This document shows positions 1 through 5,442 of a stretch of 5,442 nt of DNA, one piece after another (positions within the stretch are counted from its first letter, which is position 1; every line of letters starts with the position of its first letter). The DNA is from Sulfurimonas sp. (GTDB lineage Bacteria > Campylobacterota > Campylobacteria > Campylobacterales > Sulfurimonadaceae), in contig JAFLJV010000083.1 of NCBI GenBank assembly GCA_022712845.1, positions 1 to 5,442 on the forward strand, in the 5' to 3' direction. The position numbers were made by a program, and so were the translations under genes. Below the pieces are notes generated by a model that searched no databases, had not been told where the DNA came from, and was given only the letters and a program-made list of their open reading frames with translations.

Positions 1-727
1 AACAAATATTGGTGGGGAGTTTATGGATGAAGATAAGCAAACTAGAGTTAAAGAGATTGCAAAAATAGAGTGGGAAAGAAATTTTGATGACTCTCTAGGT
101 CTTGGTGAAATTGAGATTCTTAGATATGATAAAAGTTCAGCACAAAAACTTCCAGCAATAGAAAAATTACTGAGTGATAAAAAACAACATATTATAAAAA
201 GAGAACATTTTGATTATGAAGCATATGAACAAGAAGGATTTAAAGAGGAAGTTCCAGAATATTTATATAATTATGGAGAAATATATAACCTCTGCATAGC
301 CAAGGGAACACTAACCCCCGAAGAGCGATATAAAATAAATGAGCATGTAATCATGAGTATAAAAATGCTTGAAAAGATTCCTTTTCCGGCACATCTTACA
401 AAAGTACCTGAGTATGCCGGTACACATCATGAGACACTAATTGGTAATGGTTATCCAAGACAACTTAGTAAAGCTAATTTATCTATCCCAGCTAGAGTTA
501 TGGCAATAGCAGACATCTTTGAAGCATTAACAGCATCCGATAGACCTTATAAAAAAGCTAAGACATTATCTGAGTCTATTAAAATAATGAATTTTATGGT
601 TAAAGATAAACATATTGATGAAGATTTATTTAAACTATTTTTGACATCAAATCTACATGTAGAGTATGCTAAAAAATATTTAAAAGAAGAACAAATTGAT
701 GAAGTAGATATTGGACAATATCTTTAA
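1..727 (+). CDS. HD-GYP family cyclic-di-GMP phosphodiesterase, C-terminal part (5' end outside window)
   Basis: This is the C-terminal part of a protein of the HD-GYP family, whose members usually hydrolyse c-di-GMP in the cytoplasm or on a membrane-bound sensor. The frame is open back to base 2 and reads TNIGGEF before the first Met at 23. I recall GGEFM as family sequence, so I take that Met as internal. Numbering from it, NEHV (His108), HHE (135-137), GNGYP (141-145), the metal-ligand region ADIFEALTA (162-170) and DRPYK (173-177) form the GYP half. The HD signature is not visible and should lie upstream. About 100 residues (WERNFDD, LGLGEIE, NYGEIYNL) come before the GYP half, where a compact domain would have its HD motif. 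This fits the variant in which an insert splits HD from GYP. Two residues differ from the usual pattern: Ile140 where HHExxDG has Asp, and Glu167 where FDAL has Asp. Any sensor domain is outside the window. Family confidence is high; enzymatic activity is inferred. Confidence 0.85.
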   Translation, partial: TNIGGEFMDEDKQTRVKEIAKIEWERNFDDSLGLGEIEILRYDKSSAQKLPAIEKLLSDKKQHIIKREHFDYEAYEQEGFKEEVPEYLYNYGEIYNLCIAKGTLTPEERYKINEHVIMSIKMLEKIPFPAHLTKVPEYAGTHHETLIGNGYPRQLSKANLSIPARVMAIADIFEALTASDRPYKKAKTLSESIKIMNFMVKDKHIDEDLFKLFLTSNLHVEYAKKYLKEEQIDEVDIGQYL

Positions 728-737
728 AAGATATTGT
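715..737 (+). terminator. Inverted repeat between convergent genes, probable terminator
   Basis: The arms ACAATATCTTT (715-725) and AAAGATATTGT (727-737) are perfect inverted repeats around a single A. As RNA this would fold with a loop of about seven bases. The + strand continues as TTATTTTA, so it can serve as a U-rich intrinsic terminator for the HD-GYP gene, whose TAA stop (725-727) sits at the centre. On the minus strand the hairpin directly follows the fabH stop codon but has no U-tract after it, so termination of that operon here is less certain. The stem is AT-rich and therefore weak. Confidence 0.55.
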
Positions 738-1751
738 TTATTTTACTGGAGAAAAAGGAACTAGCGCTGAACCCCAAGTTAATCCACCACCAAAAGCGTC
801 AAGTAACATTAACTCTCCAGATTTAAGAGTCCCTTGTTCATAGATATCGTTTATAGCCATAGGTATTGAAGCACCAGAAGTGTTTCCATATTTTGCAACT
901 GTAAGAACTACTTGTTCAGGTGCTAACTTAAGAGCATCTCCAACAGCTTTTATAATTCTATAATTTGCTTGATGTGGTACGAAGTGCTTAATAGCAGAAC
1001 TTTCTATATTATTCTCAGCTAAGATTTCAACAACATCTTTTGTTAAAGTACGAACTGCAACTTTAAAAGTTTCATTTCCCTTCATCTGCATAAAACAGCT
1101 TGAAGCTTCTTGCTCTAGTGACTCATTTATAATAGTATCATGAGCTGAACCAGAACCACCATTTGGAGTCATTAGTAAATCAGCATATGCACCATCTGCA
1201 CCAGTATGAACATCAATGATAGCTTCATCTTTATTATCAGTCGCAGAGATAACAGCAGCACCAGCACCATCACCAAAAAGGATACATGTACCACGGTCAG
1301 TATAGTCGGTAATAGCAGATAATTTCTCAGCACCAATAATTAGAACATTTTTTTTCATTCCAGATTCAATAAATGCTTTTGCTATTGAAAGGATATATAC
1401 AAAACCAGTACATGCAGCAGAAATATCAAATGCTGTTACATTTCCAAGTCCAAGTTTAGTAGAGATAATTGTAGCTGTTGAAGGCATACAAAAATAATCA
1501 GGAGAGATAGTTGCACAAACAACCATATCAATCTCTGATTTATCAAGACCAGAACGCTCTATTGCTAACTCAGCAGCTTTTACACCAAGATCAGATGTGT
1601 ATTCATTGTCTGCCGCAATACGACGCTCTTTAATACCTGTTCTTTTAGTAATCCACTCATCTGTAGTATCAACCATATGTGAGAGATCTTCATTTGATAA
1701 TATTTTCTCTGGTACATATGCACCTATTGAACGAAATGCAGCATATGCCAT
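738..1751 (-). CDS. fabH: 3-oxoacyl-[acyl-carrier-protein] synthase III (KAS III)
   Basis: FabH starts type II fatty acid synthesis by condensing acetyl-CoA (or another short acyl-CoA) with malonyl-ACP in the cytosol. The 337-residue protein carries the full KAS III signature. Cys114 lies in SAACTGF (nucleophile), His260 in VPHQAN and Asn290 in KYGNTSG, which together give the Cys-His-Asn triad. The N-terminal [14 protein letters not shown] (27-40), the GDGAGAA motif (160-166) and the C-terminal [12 protein letters not shown] (319-330) are also typical. It is about 20 residues longer than the E. coli enzyme, mostly from an extra stretch around residues 198-220 before MKGNE. The ATG overlaps the plsX stop codon by one base (TAATG), and GGAGAA lies six bases upstream, so translation is probably coupled to plsX. 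It is the last gene of the leftward operon. KAS III is a common feedback point of the pathway, but no regulatory site is visible here. Confidence 0.97.
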   Translation of the reverse strand: MAYAAFRSIGAYVPEKILSNEDLSHMVDTTDEWITKRTGIKERRIAADNEYTSDLGVKAAELAIERSGLDKSEIDMVVCATISPDYFCMPSTATIISTKLGLGNVTAFDISAACTGFVYILSIAKAFIESGMKKNVLIIGAEKLSAITDYTDRGTCILFGDGAGAAVISATDNKDEAIIDVHTGADGAYADLLMTPNGGSGSAHDTIINESLEQEASSCFMQMKGNETFKVAVRTLTKDVVEILAENNIESSAIKHFVPHQANYRIIKAVGDALKLAPEQVVLTVAKYGNTSGASIPMAINDIYEQGTLKSGELMLLDAFGGGLTWGSALVPFSPVK

Positions 1752-2770
1752 TAAATATTCTCCATAGATTGTTGTTCTTGTTTAGCTTTTAATTCAGCTA
1801 TTCTTGTAACAATATTATCATTTACACCTGTTTCAGTGTATGTAATTGCTTGAAAAATTGCATTTTTAATTGCTTTTGGTCCAGATTTACCATGACTTAC
1901 AATTGCACAGCCTTTAATACCTAAAAGTGGTGCTCCACCAACTTCTTCATAATCCATCTGTTTTTTAAGAAGTTTAAAAACTTTTCTCATTAAAAGTGCA
2001 CCAGTAATTGCAATAGGAGACTTTCTAATATAATCTTTAATCAATCCAGATATAGTAGCTGCTACACCTTCACTTGCTTTTAAAACAAGATTTCCAATAA
2101 AACCATCACATGTAATTACATCACAAGATGCATTGAAGATATCTCCACCTTCAACATTTCCTTTAAAGCCTTTGTAACCTTGAAGAGCTTTAAATGCTTC
2201 TTTAGTAACTTCATTACCTTTTGATTTTTCTTCACCATTTGCAAGTAAACCAATGCTTGGAGTACCTATACCAAACATATCTTCAGCATAACATCCACCC
2301 ATAATTGCAAACTGCACTATGTGTTCTGCTTTAGAATCAACATTTGCACCAGCATCAAGTAAAATAGAACGTTTAGTATTTTTTGTAGGCATTAAAGCAG
2401 CTAGTGCTGGACGAAGAACACCTTTAAGACGACCAAGTCTTAGAGTTGCAAGTGTCATAGTAGCACCACTATGTCCCGCAGATACAACACCATCAGCTTC
2501 ACCAGTTTTCACTAAATCAACAGCTTTATATATTGTACTTTCTTTTCTTTTTACTGCATCAGTAGCAGCATCACCCATGTCAATAACATCATCGGCTTCT
2601 ACGATAGAAATCTTATCTCTATAACGTTTTGGTAACAGAGGTAAAATTTCGGATTTTTTTCCTACGAGAATAGGTATAAATTTTTTCTTTTTAAGTGCTT
2701 GGATTGTTCCCTTAACAATTGGTGCAGGACCAAAGTCCCCACCCATTGCGTCAATAGCAATTTTAACCAT
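1751..2770 (-). CDS. plsX: Phosphate acyltransferase PlsX (acyl-ACP:phosphate acyltransferase)
   Basis: PlsX converts acyl-ACP and phosphate into acyl-phosphate, the acyl donor for PlsY in the first step of phospholipid synthesis. It is a soluble protein that associates peripherally with the membrane. The 339-residue product is of normal family length. It has the N-terminal [12 protein letters not shown] (4-15), SAGHSGATM (97-105), PALAALMPT (120-128), LLDAGAN (136-142), [13 protein letters not shown] (174-186), [12 protein letters not shown] and [14 protein letters not shown] near the C-terminus, all family hallmarks. The C-terminal tail of about 25 residues is charged and probably helical. 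The gene begins three bases after the rpmF stop and overlaps fabH by one base. This is the classic rpmF-plsX-fabH arrangement, which links ribosome production to membrane lipid synthesis. No truncation or frameshift is seen. Confidence 0.97.
   Translation of the reverse strand: MVKIAIDAMGGDFGPAPIVKGTIQALKKKKFIPILVGKKSEILPLLPKRYRDKISIVEADDVIDMGDAATDAVKRKESTIYKAVDLVKTGEADGVVSAGHSGATMTLATLRLGRLKGVLRPALAALMPTKNTKRSILLDAGANVDSKAEHIVQFAIMGGCYAEDMFGIGTPSIGLLANGEEKSKGNEVTKEAFKALQGYKGFKGNVEGGDIFNASCDVITCDGFIGNLVLKASEGVAATISGLIKDYIRKSPIAITGALLMRKVFKLLKKQMDYEEVGGAPLLGIKGCAIVSHGKSGPKAIKNAIFQAITYTETGVNDNIVTRIAELKAKQEQQSMENI
1758..1763 (-). promoter_or_regulatory. fabH ribosome binding site inside the plsX 3' end
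   Basis: GGAGAA on the minus strand sits six bases before the fabH ATG and falls within the last plsX codons (Met-Glu-Asn). Together with the TAATG stop/start overlap it supports the ATG at 1751 as the fabH start and suggests that ribosomes finishing plsX re-initiate on fabH. Confidence 0.75.
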
Positions 2771-2773
2771 TGA

Positions 2774-2923
2774 CTATTTGTACTCACCAGTAGTTGGGTT
2801 GATATGGTGTGGAAGTTTATAAGTTCCATCTTTATCTTTAACTGGTTTAGCTAAAGTAATTTTATAATGAGTTCTTCTCTTCGCTCCACGTGAATGAGAG
2901 ACTCTTCTTTTAGGTACTGCCAT
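2774..2923 (-). CDS. rpmF: 50S ribosomal protein bL32
   Basis: A 49-codon gene encodes ribosomal protein bL32 of the large subunit. The translation starts [20 protein letters not shown], the conserved basic N-terminus of bL32, continues with [20 protein letters not shown] and ends INPTTGEYK, followed by TAG. The protein has no cysteine, so it is the zinc-independent form lacking the CXXC pairs found in many bL32 proteins. The start is well defined: AAAGGA lies seven bases before the ATG. It sits between the DUF177 gene and plsX, the order yceD-rpmF-plsX-fabH known from E. coli and many other bacteria. It is easily missed by length-filtered gene finding. The 74-nt gap upstream holds a hairpin that may set its expression apart from that of its neighbours. 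Confidence 0.96.
   Translation of the reverse strand: MAVPKRRVSHSRGAKRRTHYKITLAKPVKDKDGTYKLPHHINPTTGEYK
2783..2788 (-). promoter_or_regulatory. Possible plsX ribosome binding site within rpmF
   Basis: GGTGAG, encoding Gly-Glu near the end of rpmF, is the best Shine-Dalgarno match before the plsX ATG. The 12-base spacing is longer than ideal. Since only three bases separate the rpmF stop from the plsX start, coupled re-initiation probably contributes. Confidence 0.4.
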
Positions 2924-2930
2924 AATATTT

Positions 2931-2936
2931 TCCTTT
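2931..2936 (-). promoter_or_regulatory. rpmF ribosome binding site
   Basis: AAAGGA on the minus strand, seven bases before the rpmF ATG, in an otherwise A/T-only leader. It confirms translation of this short gene and its start codon. Confidence 0.75.
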
Positions 2937-2956
2937 AATTTTATTTTTTTTCATAA

Positions 2957-2987
2957 AACAAAATGAAAGGAAACCTCTCATCTTGTT
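2957..2987 (-). promoter_or_regulatory. Long RNA hairpin in the DUF177-rpmF gap (processing, attenuation or stability element)
   Basis: In the minus-strand RNA, bases 2987-2974 (AACAAGATGAGAGG) pair with 2970-2957 (CCTTTCATTTTGTT) across a UUU loop. All 14 positions pair: 12 Watson-Crick and two G-U wobbles. On the + strand the wobbles become A-C mismatches, so the structure belongs to the operon transcript. A shorter fold, GAGAGG-UUU-CCUUUC followed by AUUUUGUUUUAU, resembles a weak terminator, so partial attenuation is possible. An RNase cleavage site or a 5' stabiliser of the rpmF-plsX-fabH message would also fit. The role is inferred. Confidence 0.5.
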
Positions 2988-3000
2988 AGATAGTTATCTA
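2987..3000 (-). repeat. Small inverted repeat over the DUF177 gene stop codon
   Basis: TAGATA and TATCTA flank two bases and form a perfect 6-bp inverted repeat that includes the TAG stop of the DUF177 gene. It directly abuts the larger hairpin at 2957-2987. It would make only a weak RNA stem of about five pairs. The function is unknown and it may be chance. Confidence 0.35.
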
Positions 3001-3351
3001 GTCTTTACAGTTTTTGCAAGTGTTGTAATCACTCTTGATTAGTTCAACTTCTGATTTTAATATATCTTGTAAATCTGCTGTATCGTCTAAACACTCTACA
3101 ACATCTAACAAAGTATCATCATTAGCAGAATAGATACCACTGTGAAGATAAAATTCAATATCTTCATTGACATCTAAATCAAACTCATCAGCACAAACAT
3201 TACAGTCTGTGTTAATTTTTCCACTCAATTTTGCTTTGAGTAGAATTAATTTGTTGGCATCATACTGTAAACAACCTTTAAAAGTTATTTCATCAAATTT
3301 TTCTTCAAAATCTAATGGTGTTGAGCCAACCTTAATTAATCTTATTTTCAT
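2998..3351 (-). CDS. DUF177 / YceD-like protein
   Basis: A 117-residue acidic protein of the DUF177 (YceD) family, recognised by its position directly before rpmF and by its cysteine pattern. YceD-type proteins are linked to ribosome assembly or 23S rRNA accumulation in some bacteria and in plant plastids; the exact molecular role is not settled. The N-terminus (about 1-45) looks like beta strands with the start MKIRLIKVG. A first CXXC pair is Cys50-Cys53 (DCNVCADEF), then an acidic middle region, and a second pair Cys112-Cys115 (TCKNCKD) lies at the extreme C-terminus. The two pairs could hold one zinc ion, which is inferred. There is no convincing Shine-Dalgarno sequence before the ATG. The gene starts ten bases after the ndk stop, so coupling to ndk translation is likely. 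The rather low similarity I can recognise means the family call rests partly on context. Confidence 0.8.
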   Translation of the reverse strand: MKIRLIKVGSTPLDFEEKFDEITFKGCLQYDANKLILLKAKLSGKINTDCNVCADEFDLDVNEDIEFYLHSGIYSANDDTLLDVVECLDDTADLQDILKSEVELIKSDYNTCKNCKD

Positions 3352-3361
3352 AAACTATTAA

Positions 3362-3775
3362 TTAAGAAATTTCTCTTTCTGAGAAAAAGAATGCAATTTC
3401 AATTGCTGCATTTTCAACAGAGTCACTTCCGTGAACTGCATTAGCATCTATATTTTCAGCGAAATCTGCACGGATTGTACCAGTTTCAGCTTCTTTAGGA
3501 TTAGTAGCGCCCATTAAGTCACGGTTAATTTGCATAGCATTTTCACCTTCTAAAACAGTTACTACAACTGGACCACTAATCATGAAGTCAACTAAGTCAC
3601 CAAAGAAAGGTCTCTCAGCATGAACAGCGTAAAATGCTTCCGCATCCATACGAGAAAGTTGAATCTTTCTTGTAGCTGCTACTTTAAGACCATTACTCTC
3701 AAATCTGTCTAAAATCTTTCCGATAACACCTTTAGCAACTGCATCTGGCTTAATTATTGATAGTGTTCTTTCCAT
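3362..3775 (-). CDS. ndk: Nucleoside diphosphate kinase
   Basis: Ndk transfers the gamma-phosphate from ATP to other (d)NDPs through a phosphohistidine, keeping NTP and dNTP pools balanced in the cytosol. The 137-residue protein is of standard length. It has the N-terminal [13 protein letters not shown], the [11 protein letters not shown] segment (55-65), MGATNP (88-93) and the active-site motif NAVHGSDS (112-119) with the phosphorylated His115. The frame extends one codon upstream to a TTG at 3778, but AGGAGA would be only one base from it. The ATG at 3775 has four-base spacing and gives the conserved MERT start, so I chose that. It is the first gene after a promoter-like region and heads the run ndk-DUF177-rpmF-plsX-fabH. 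Nothing is missing or unusual in the protein. Confidence 0.97.
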   Translation of the reverse strand: MERTLSIIKPDAVAKGVIGKILDRFESNGLKVAATRKIQLSRMDAEAFYAVHAERPFFGDLVDFMISGPVVVTVLEGENAMQINRDLMGATNPKEAETGTIRADFAENIDANAVHGSDSVENAAIEIAFFFSEREIS

Positions 3776-3779
3776 CAAA

Positions 3780-3785
3780 TCTCCT
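3780..3785 (-). promoter_or_regulatory. ndk ribosome binding site that decides the start codon
   Basis: AGGAGA on the minus strand is four bases before the ATG at 3775 and only one base before the in-frame TTG at 3778. This spacing rules in favour of the ATG. The same AGGAGA-N4-ATG layout is used by the ferredoxin gene upstream. Confidence 0.8.
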
Positions 3786-3809
3786 GTAAATATATAAAAT
3801 TAGAACGGA

Positions 3810-3850
3810 ATTATACCTAAATAAAAATCTATTTGTATTTAAATTTAAAA
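3810..3850 (-). promoter_or_regulatory. Probable sigma-70 promoter for the ndk operon
   Basis: The minus strand has a perfect TATAAT (3815 to 3810) preceded by GG and by T-rich runs (ATTTTTATTT, then TTTTTTAAATTT further up), with no good -35 box. This matches the known Campylobacter/Helicobacter type of vegetative promoter, which relies on an extended -10 and periodic T-tracts. Transcription would start near 3803, giving a leader of about 28 bases. Prediction by eye only. Confidence 0.6.
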
Positions 3851-3892
3851 AATTATGAAGTTTGGTGTAAAAATTGTAGATTAATGGAAAGG

Positions 3893-3917
3893 TGTAGAAC
3901 ACAAAGAGTGTTCTACA
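3893..3917 (-). terminator. Hairpin after the ferredoxin gene, probable terminator
   Basis: TGTAGAACAC (3893-3902) and GTGTTCTACA (3908-3917) form a perfect 10-bp stem with a five-base loop, nine bases after the ferredoxin stop codon. The minus-strand continuation CCTTTCCATTAATC is only modestly T-rich, so termination may be incomplete and some transcripts may run on into ndk. The + strand continuation is A-rich and no gene points that way. Confidence 0.6.
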
Positions 3918-3926
3918 AAAGAAAGC

Positions 3927-4211
3927 TTAGTCGATAATATTTTCTTTATTACTTCTTTGATCATCCGTAATATCATCACGATGCTCTGGGCTATCACCGA
4001 TAGCATCCCAAGTAATACATCCCTCAGTTGGACAAGCTGTAGCACAAGCTGGTTCATCATGATGACCAACACATTCTACACATTTATCACCATATACGAA
4101 ATAAATGTCCTCATCCTCTGGATTATCATCCTCATCTACAATTGCCTCTACTGGACATTCATCTATACAAGCGCCACAATTGATACAAGTATCATTAATA
4201 ATTACTGACAT
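3927..4211 (-). CDS. fdxA: 2[4Fe-4S] ferredoxin of the Alvin/YfhL type
   Basis: A 94-residue low-potential electron carrier with two [4Fe-4S] clusters. Cluster ligands by pattern are Cys9, Cys12, Cys15 plus Cys60, and Cys44, Cys47, Cys56 plus Cys19. The second site has eight residues between Cys47 and Cys56 (ECVGHHDEPAC), where a clostridial ferredoxin has two. This insertion, plus a C-terminal extension (66-94, very acidic), defines the Alvin/YfhL type. An additional Cys65 is not needed for the clusters. Likely partners are pyruvate or 2-oxoglutarate:ferredoxin oxidoreductases, which are central in Campylobacterota, but none is encoded here. AGGAGA four bases before the ATG fixes the start. 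The symbol follows my recollection of the ferredoxin next to ndk in C. jejuni and is used loosely for several ferredoxins. It may be transcribed alone: a promoter-like sequence lies upstream and a hairpin follows. Confidence 0.93.
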   Translation of the reverse strand: MSVIINDTCINCGACIDECPVEAIVDEDDNPEDEDIYFVYGDKCVECVGHHDEPACATACPTEGCITWDAIGDSPEHRDDITDDQRSNKENIID

Positions 4212-4215
4212 ATTT

Positions 4216-4221
4216 TCTCCT
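4216..4221 (-). promoter_or_regulatory. Ferredoxin gene ribosome binding site
   Basis: AGGAGA on the minus strand, four bases before the ATG at 4211, a strong match that fixes the start codon. Confidence 0.75.
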
Positions 4222-4253
4222 AAATATTTTATACGCTAACTATACACTTTAGA

Positions 4254-4281
4254 ATTTTAAATATAGCTAAAATGAAGTCAA
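4254..4281 (-). promoter_or_regulatory. Possible sigma-70 promoter for the ferredoxin gene
   Basis: In the 100-base gap after metK the minus strand has TTGACT (4281 to 4276), a 16-base spacer and TAAAAT (4259 to 4254), which would start transcription near 4247. An alternative -10, TATAGT, lies at 4244-4239. Which box is used cannot be told from sequence. C. jejuni fdxA is, to my recollection, iron-responsive, but I see no clear Fur box here. Confidence 0.45.
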
Positions 4282-4311
4282 TTCAAATTAAACTTCTCCA
4301 AGTGTTACGCT

Positions 4312-5442
4312 TTATAGTCCTAAATAGTTTCGAATTTCTTCTACTTTATCAAGTTTTTCCCATGTAAAATCACTATCTTCTCTTCCAAAGTGCCCATAAG
4401 AAGCAGTTTTTCTATAGATTGGACGAAGTAAGTCTAAAGATTCTATAATTCCTTTTGGAGAAAGATCAAATAATTCTTTAATACATGATTCTATTTTTTC
4501 TTCATCAACTTTTCCCGTTTTATGTGTATCAACCATTATAGATACGGGTTGTGACACACCTATAGCATAAGCAATTTGAATCGTAACCTTATCACAAGCT
4601 CCACTTGCCACAAGGTTTTTAGCAACGTGGCGAGCTGCATACGCAGCACTTCTATCAACTTTAGTAGGGTCTTTACCTGAAAATGCTCCACCACCGTGAG
4701 GACAAGAGCCACCATATGTATCTACAATGATTTTTCTTCCAGTTAGTCCCGCATCACCCTGTGGTCCACCTATTACAAATTTTCCAGTTGGATTGATATG
4801 GTAAACTGTATCTTCAGTAATCATATCCTCTGGAATCACATATTTGATAACTTCTTCAATCATATCTTTACGAATTTGTTCTTGTGAAATACTTGGGGCA
4901 TGTTGCGTAGAGATAACAACCGTATCAACTGAGACTGGTTTATCTCCTACATATTTTACACTTACTTGTGCTTTACCATCAGGACGAATATAAGGGACTA
5001 TCCCCTCTTTTCTAACCTCCGCTAGTCTTTGTGTTAAACGATGTGCCAAGTGAATAGGAATGGGCATGTATACATCTGTTTCTCTACACGCATATCCAAA
5101 CATCATACCTTGGTCACCAGCACCAAGTTCACCACTCGCTTGATCTACGCCTTGATTTATATCTGGAGACTGTTCACCAATTCCATTTAAAATTGCTGCA
5201 GCACGGTAGTCAAAACCATAGGTTGCATCTGTGTATCCTATCTCTTGAATAACTTTTCTTGCAATCTCTTGCATTGGGGCATACGCCGTTGTCTTCAATT
5301 CGCCTGCGATTACACAAAAACCATTAGATACTACAGTTTCACACGCAACACGTGCTTCTGTATCTCTCTCAATTATATAATCCAGAATTGCGTCACTGAT
5401 TTGATCTGCCATCTTATCAGGGTGCCCTTCTGTTACAGACTC
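4312..5442 (-). CDS. metK: S-adenosylmethionine synthase (methionine adenosyltransferase), 5' end outside window
   Basis: MetK makes S-adenosylmethionine from ATP and methionine, releasing phosphate and diphosphate; it acts as a cytosolic tetramer. The first in-window Met (5412) is internal. Reading on to the window edge gives [10 protein letters not shown] before it, with the conserved catalytic His of GHPDK, so only about ten residues are missing. Counting from that Met, [11 protein letters not shown] (1-11) follows, then [14 protein letters not shown] (94-107, ATP-binding signature), [20 protein letters not shown] (207-226), [16 protein letters not shown] (240-255, the second signature) and IGVSQPVS. 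The visible 376 residues and intact C-terminus (NYLGL) show a complete enzyme apart from the cut end. It is the most upstream gene of the leftward cluster and is separated from the ferredoxin gene by 100 bases with no strong terminator, so read-through is possible. Confidence 0.97.
   Translation of the reverse strand, partial: ESVTEGHPDKMADQISDAILDYIIERDTEARVACETVVSNGFCVIAGELKTTAYAPMQEIARKVIQEIGYTDATYGFDYRAAAILNGIGEQSPDINQGVDQASGELGAGDQGMMFGYACRETDVYMPIPIHLAHRLTQRLAEVRKEGIVPYIRPDGKAQVSVKYVGDKPVSVDTVVISTQHAPSISQEQIRKDMIEEVIKYVIPEDMITEDTVYHINPTGKFVIGGPQGDAGLTGRKIIVDTYGGSCPHGGGAFSGKDPTKVDRSAAYAARHVAKNLVASGACDKVTIQIAYAIGVSQPVSIMVDTHKTGKVDEEKIESCIKELFDLSPKGIIESLDLLRPIYRKTASYGHFGREDSDFTWEKLDKVEEIRNYLGL

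Noticed and set aside
11..25. GGGGAG followed by ATG at 23 as a genuine gene start
   Set aside because: The frame is open to the window edge, and the upstream residues (TNIGGEF) look like conserved family sequence. A start here would leave a GYP half without its HD half. The purine-rich run is coding sequence.
2319..2624. 101-codon open frame on the + strand
   Set aside because: It lies wholly inside plsX on the opposite strand, its translation is low-complexity Ser/Ala-rich, and it has no recognisable family.
2938..2943. TAAAAT as a -10 box for a private rpmF promoter
   Set aside because: Transcription would start around 2931, on top of the rpmF ribosome binding site, leaving no usable leader; no -35 box or typical upstream context is present.
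3167..3361. 64-codon + strand open frame
   Set aside because: It is antisense to the DUF177 gene and has no ribosome binding site or family resemblance.
3776..3778. TTG one codon upstream as the ndk start
   Set aside because: It would sit one base from AGGAGA, whereas the ATG at 3775 has proper spacing and gives the conserved N-terminus.
3881..4208. Open frames on both strands overlapping the ferredoxin gene (3881-4072 minus, 3957-4208 plus)
   Set aside because: They are shadows of a gene whose eight cluster cysteines are perfectly placed. Their hydrophobic translations come from reading acidic codons in the wrong frame or strand.
4286..4311. ACTT-GGAG-AAGT after the metK stop as a metK terminator
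   Set aside because: The stem is only four base pairs and the following TTTAATTTG is weakly U-rich, which is too poor to call.

Overview
The window is an AT-rich piece of bacterial chromosome, most likely from a Campylobacterota (Epsilonproteobacteria) species close to Sulfurimonas. Three things point there: the protein sequences (FabH, PlsX, Ndk and MetK read like Sulfurimonas-type orthologues), the low GC, and the gene order. From memory, the same order is split between Campylobacter jejuni (fdxA-ndk-DUF177-rpmF-plsX-fabH) and Helicobacter pylori (metK-ndk-DUF177-rpmF-plsX-fabH). The genus is an inference and no database was searched.

Layout, left to right: the 3' end of an HD-GYP phosphodiesterase gene on the + strand (1-727, cut by the window edge) meets a leftward block of seven minus-strand genes. 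In transcription order these are metK (5442-4312, missing its first codons at the window edge), a 2[4Fe-4S] ferredoxin gene (4211-3927), ndk (3775-3362), a DUF177/YceD-like gene (3351-2998), rpmF for ribosomal protein bL32 (2923-2774, only 49 codons), plsX (2770-1751) and fabH (1751-738). The two transcription units converge on an 11-bp inverted repeat at 715-737 that carries the + strand stop codon at its centre.

The ferredoxin gene and ndk each have a plausible promoter of their own and an identical AGGAGA-N4-ATG start. A 10-bp hairpin lies between them. From ndk to fabH the genes are packed tightly (gaps of 10, 74 and 3 nt, then a 1-nt overlap), so they probably form one operon. The 74-nt gap before rpmF is the exception and holds a long imperfect hairpin that pairs fully only in the minus-strand RNA.

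Functionally this is a housekeeping growth cluster: SAM supply (MetK), low-potential electron transfer (ferredoxin), NTP balance (Ndk), ribosome assembly (DUF177 protein, bL32) and the start of phospholipid and fatty acid synthesis (PlsX, FabH). I see no mobile element, CRISPR array, tRNA or rRNA, and no evidence of an undescribed multi-gene system. The points most worth a second look are RNA-level structures and the unusual HD-GYP variant.
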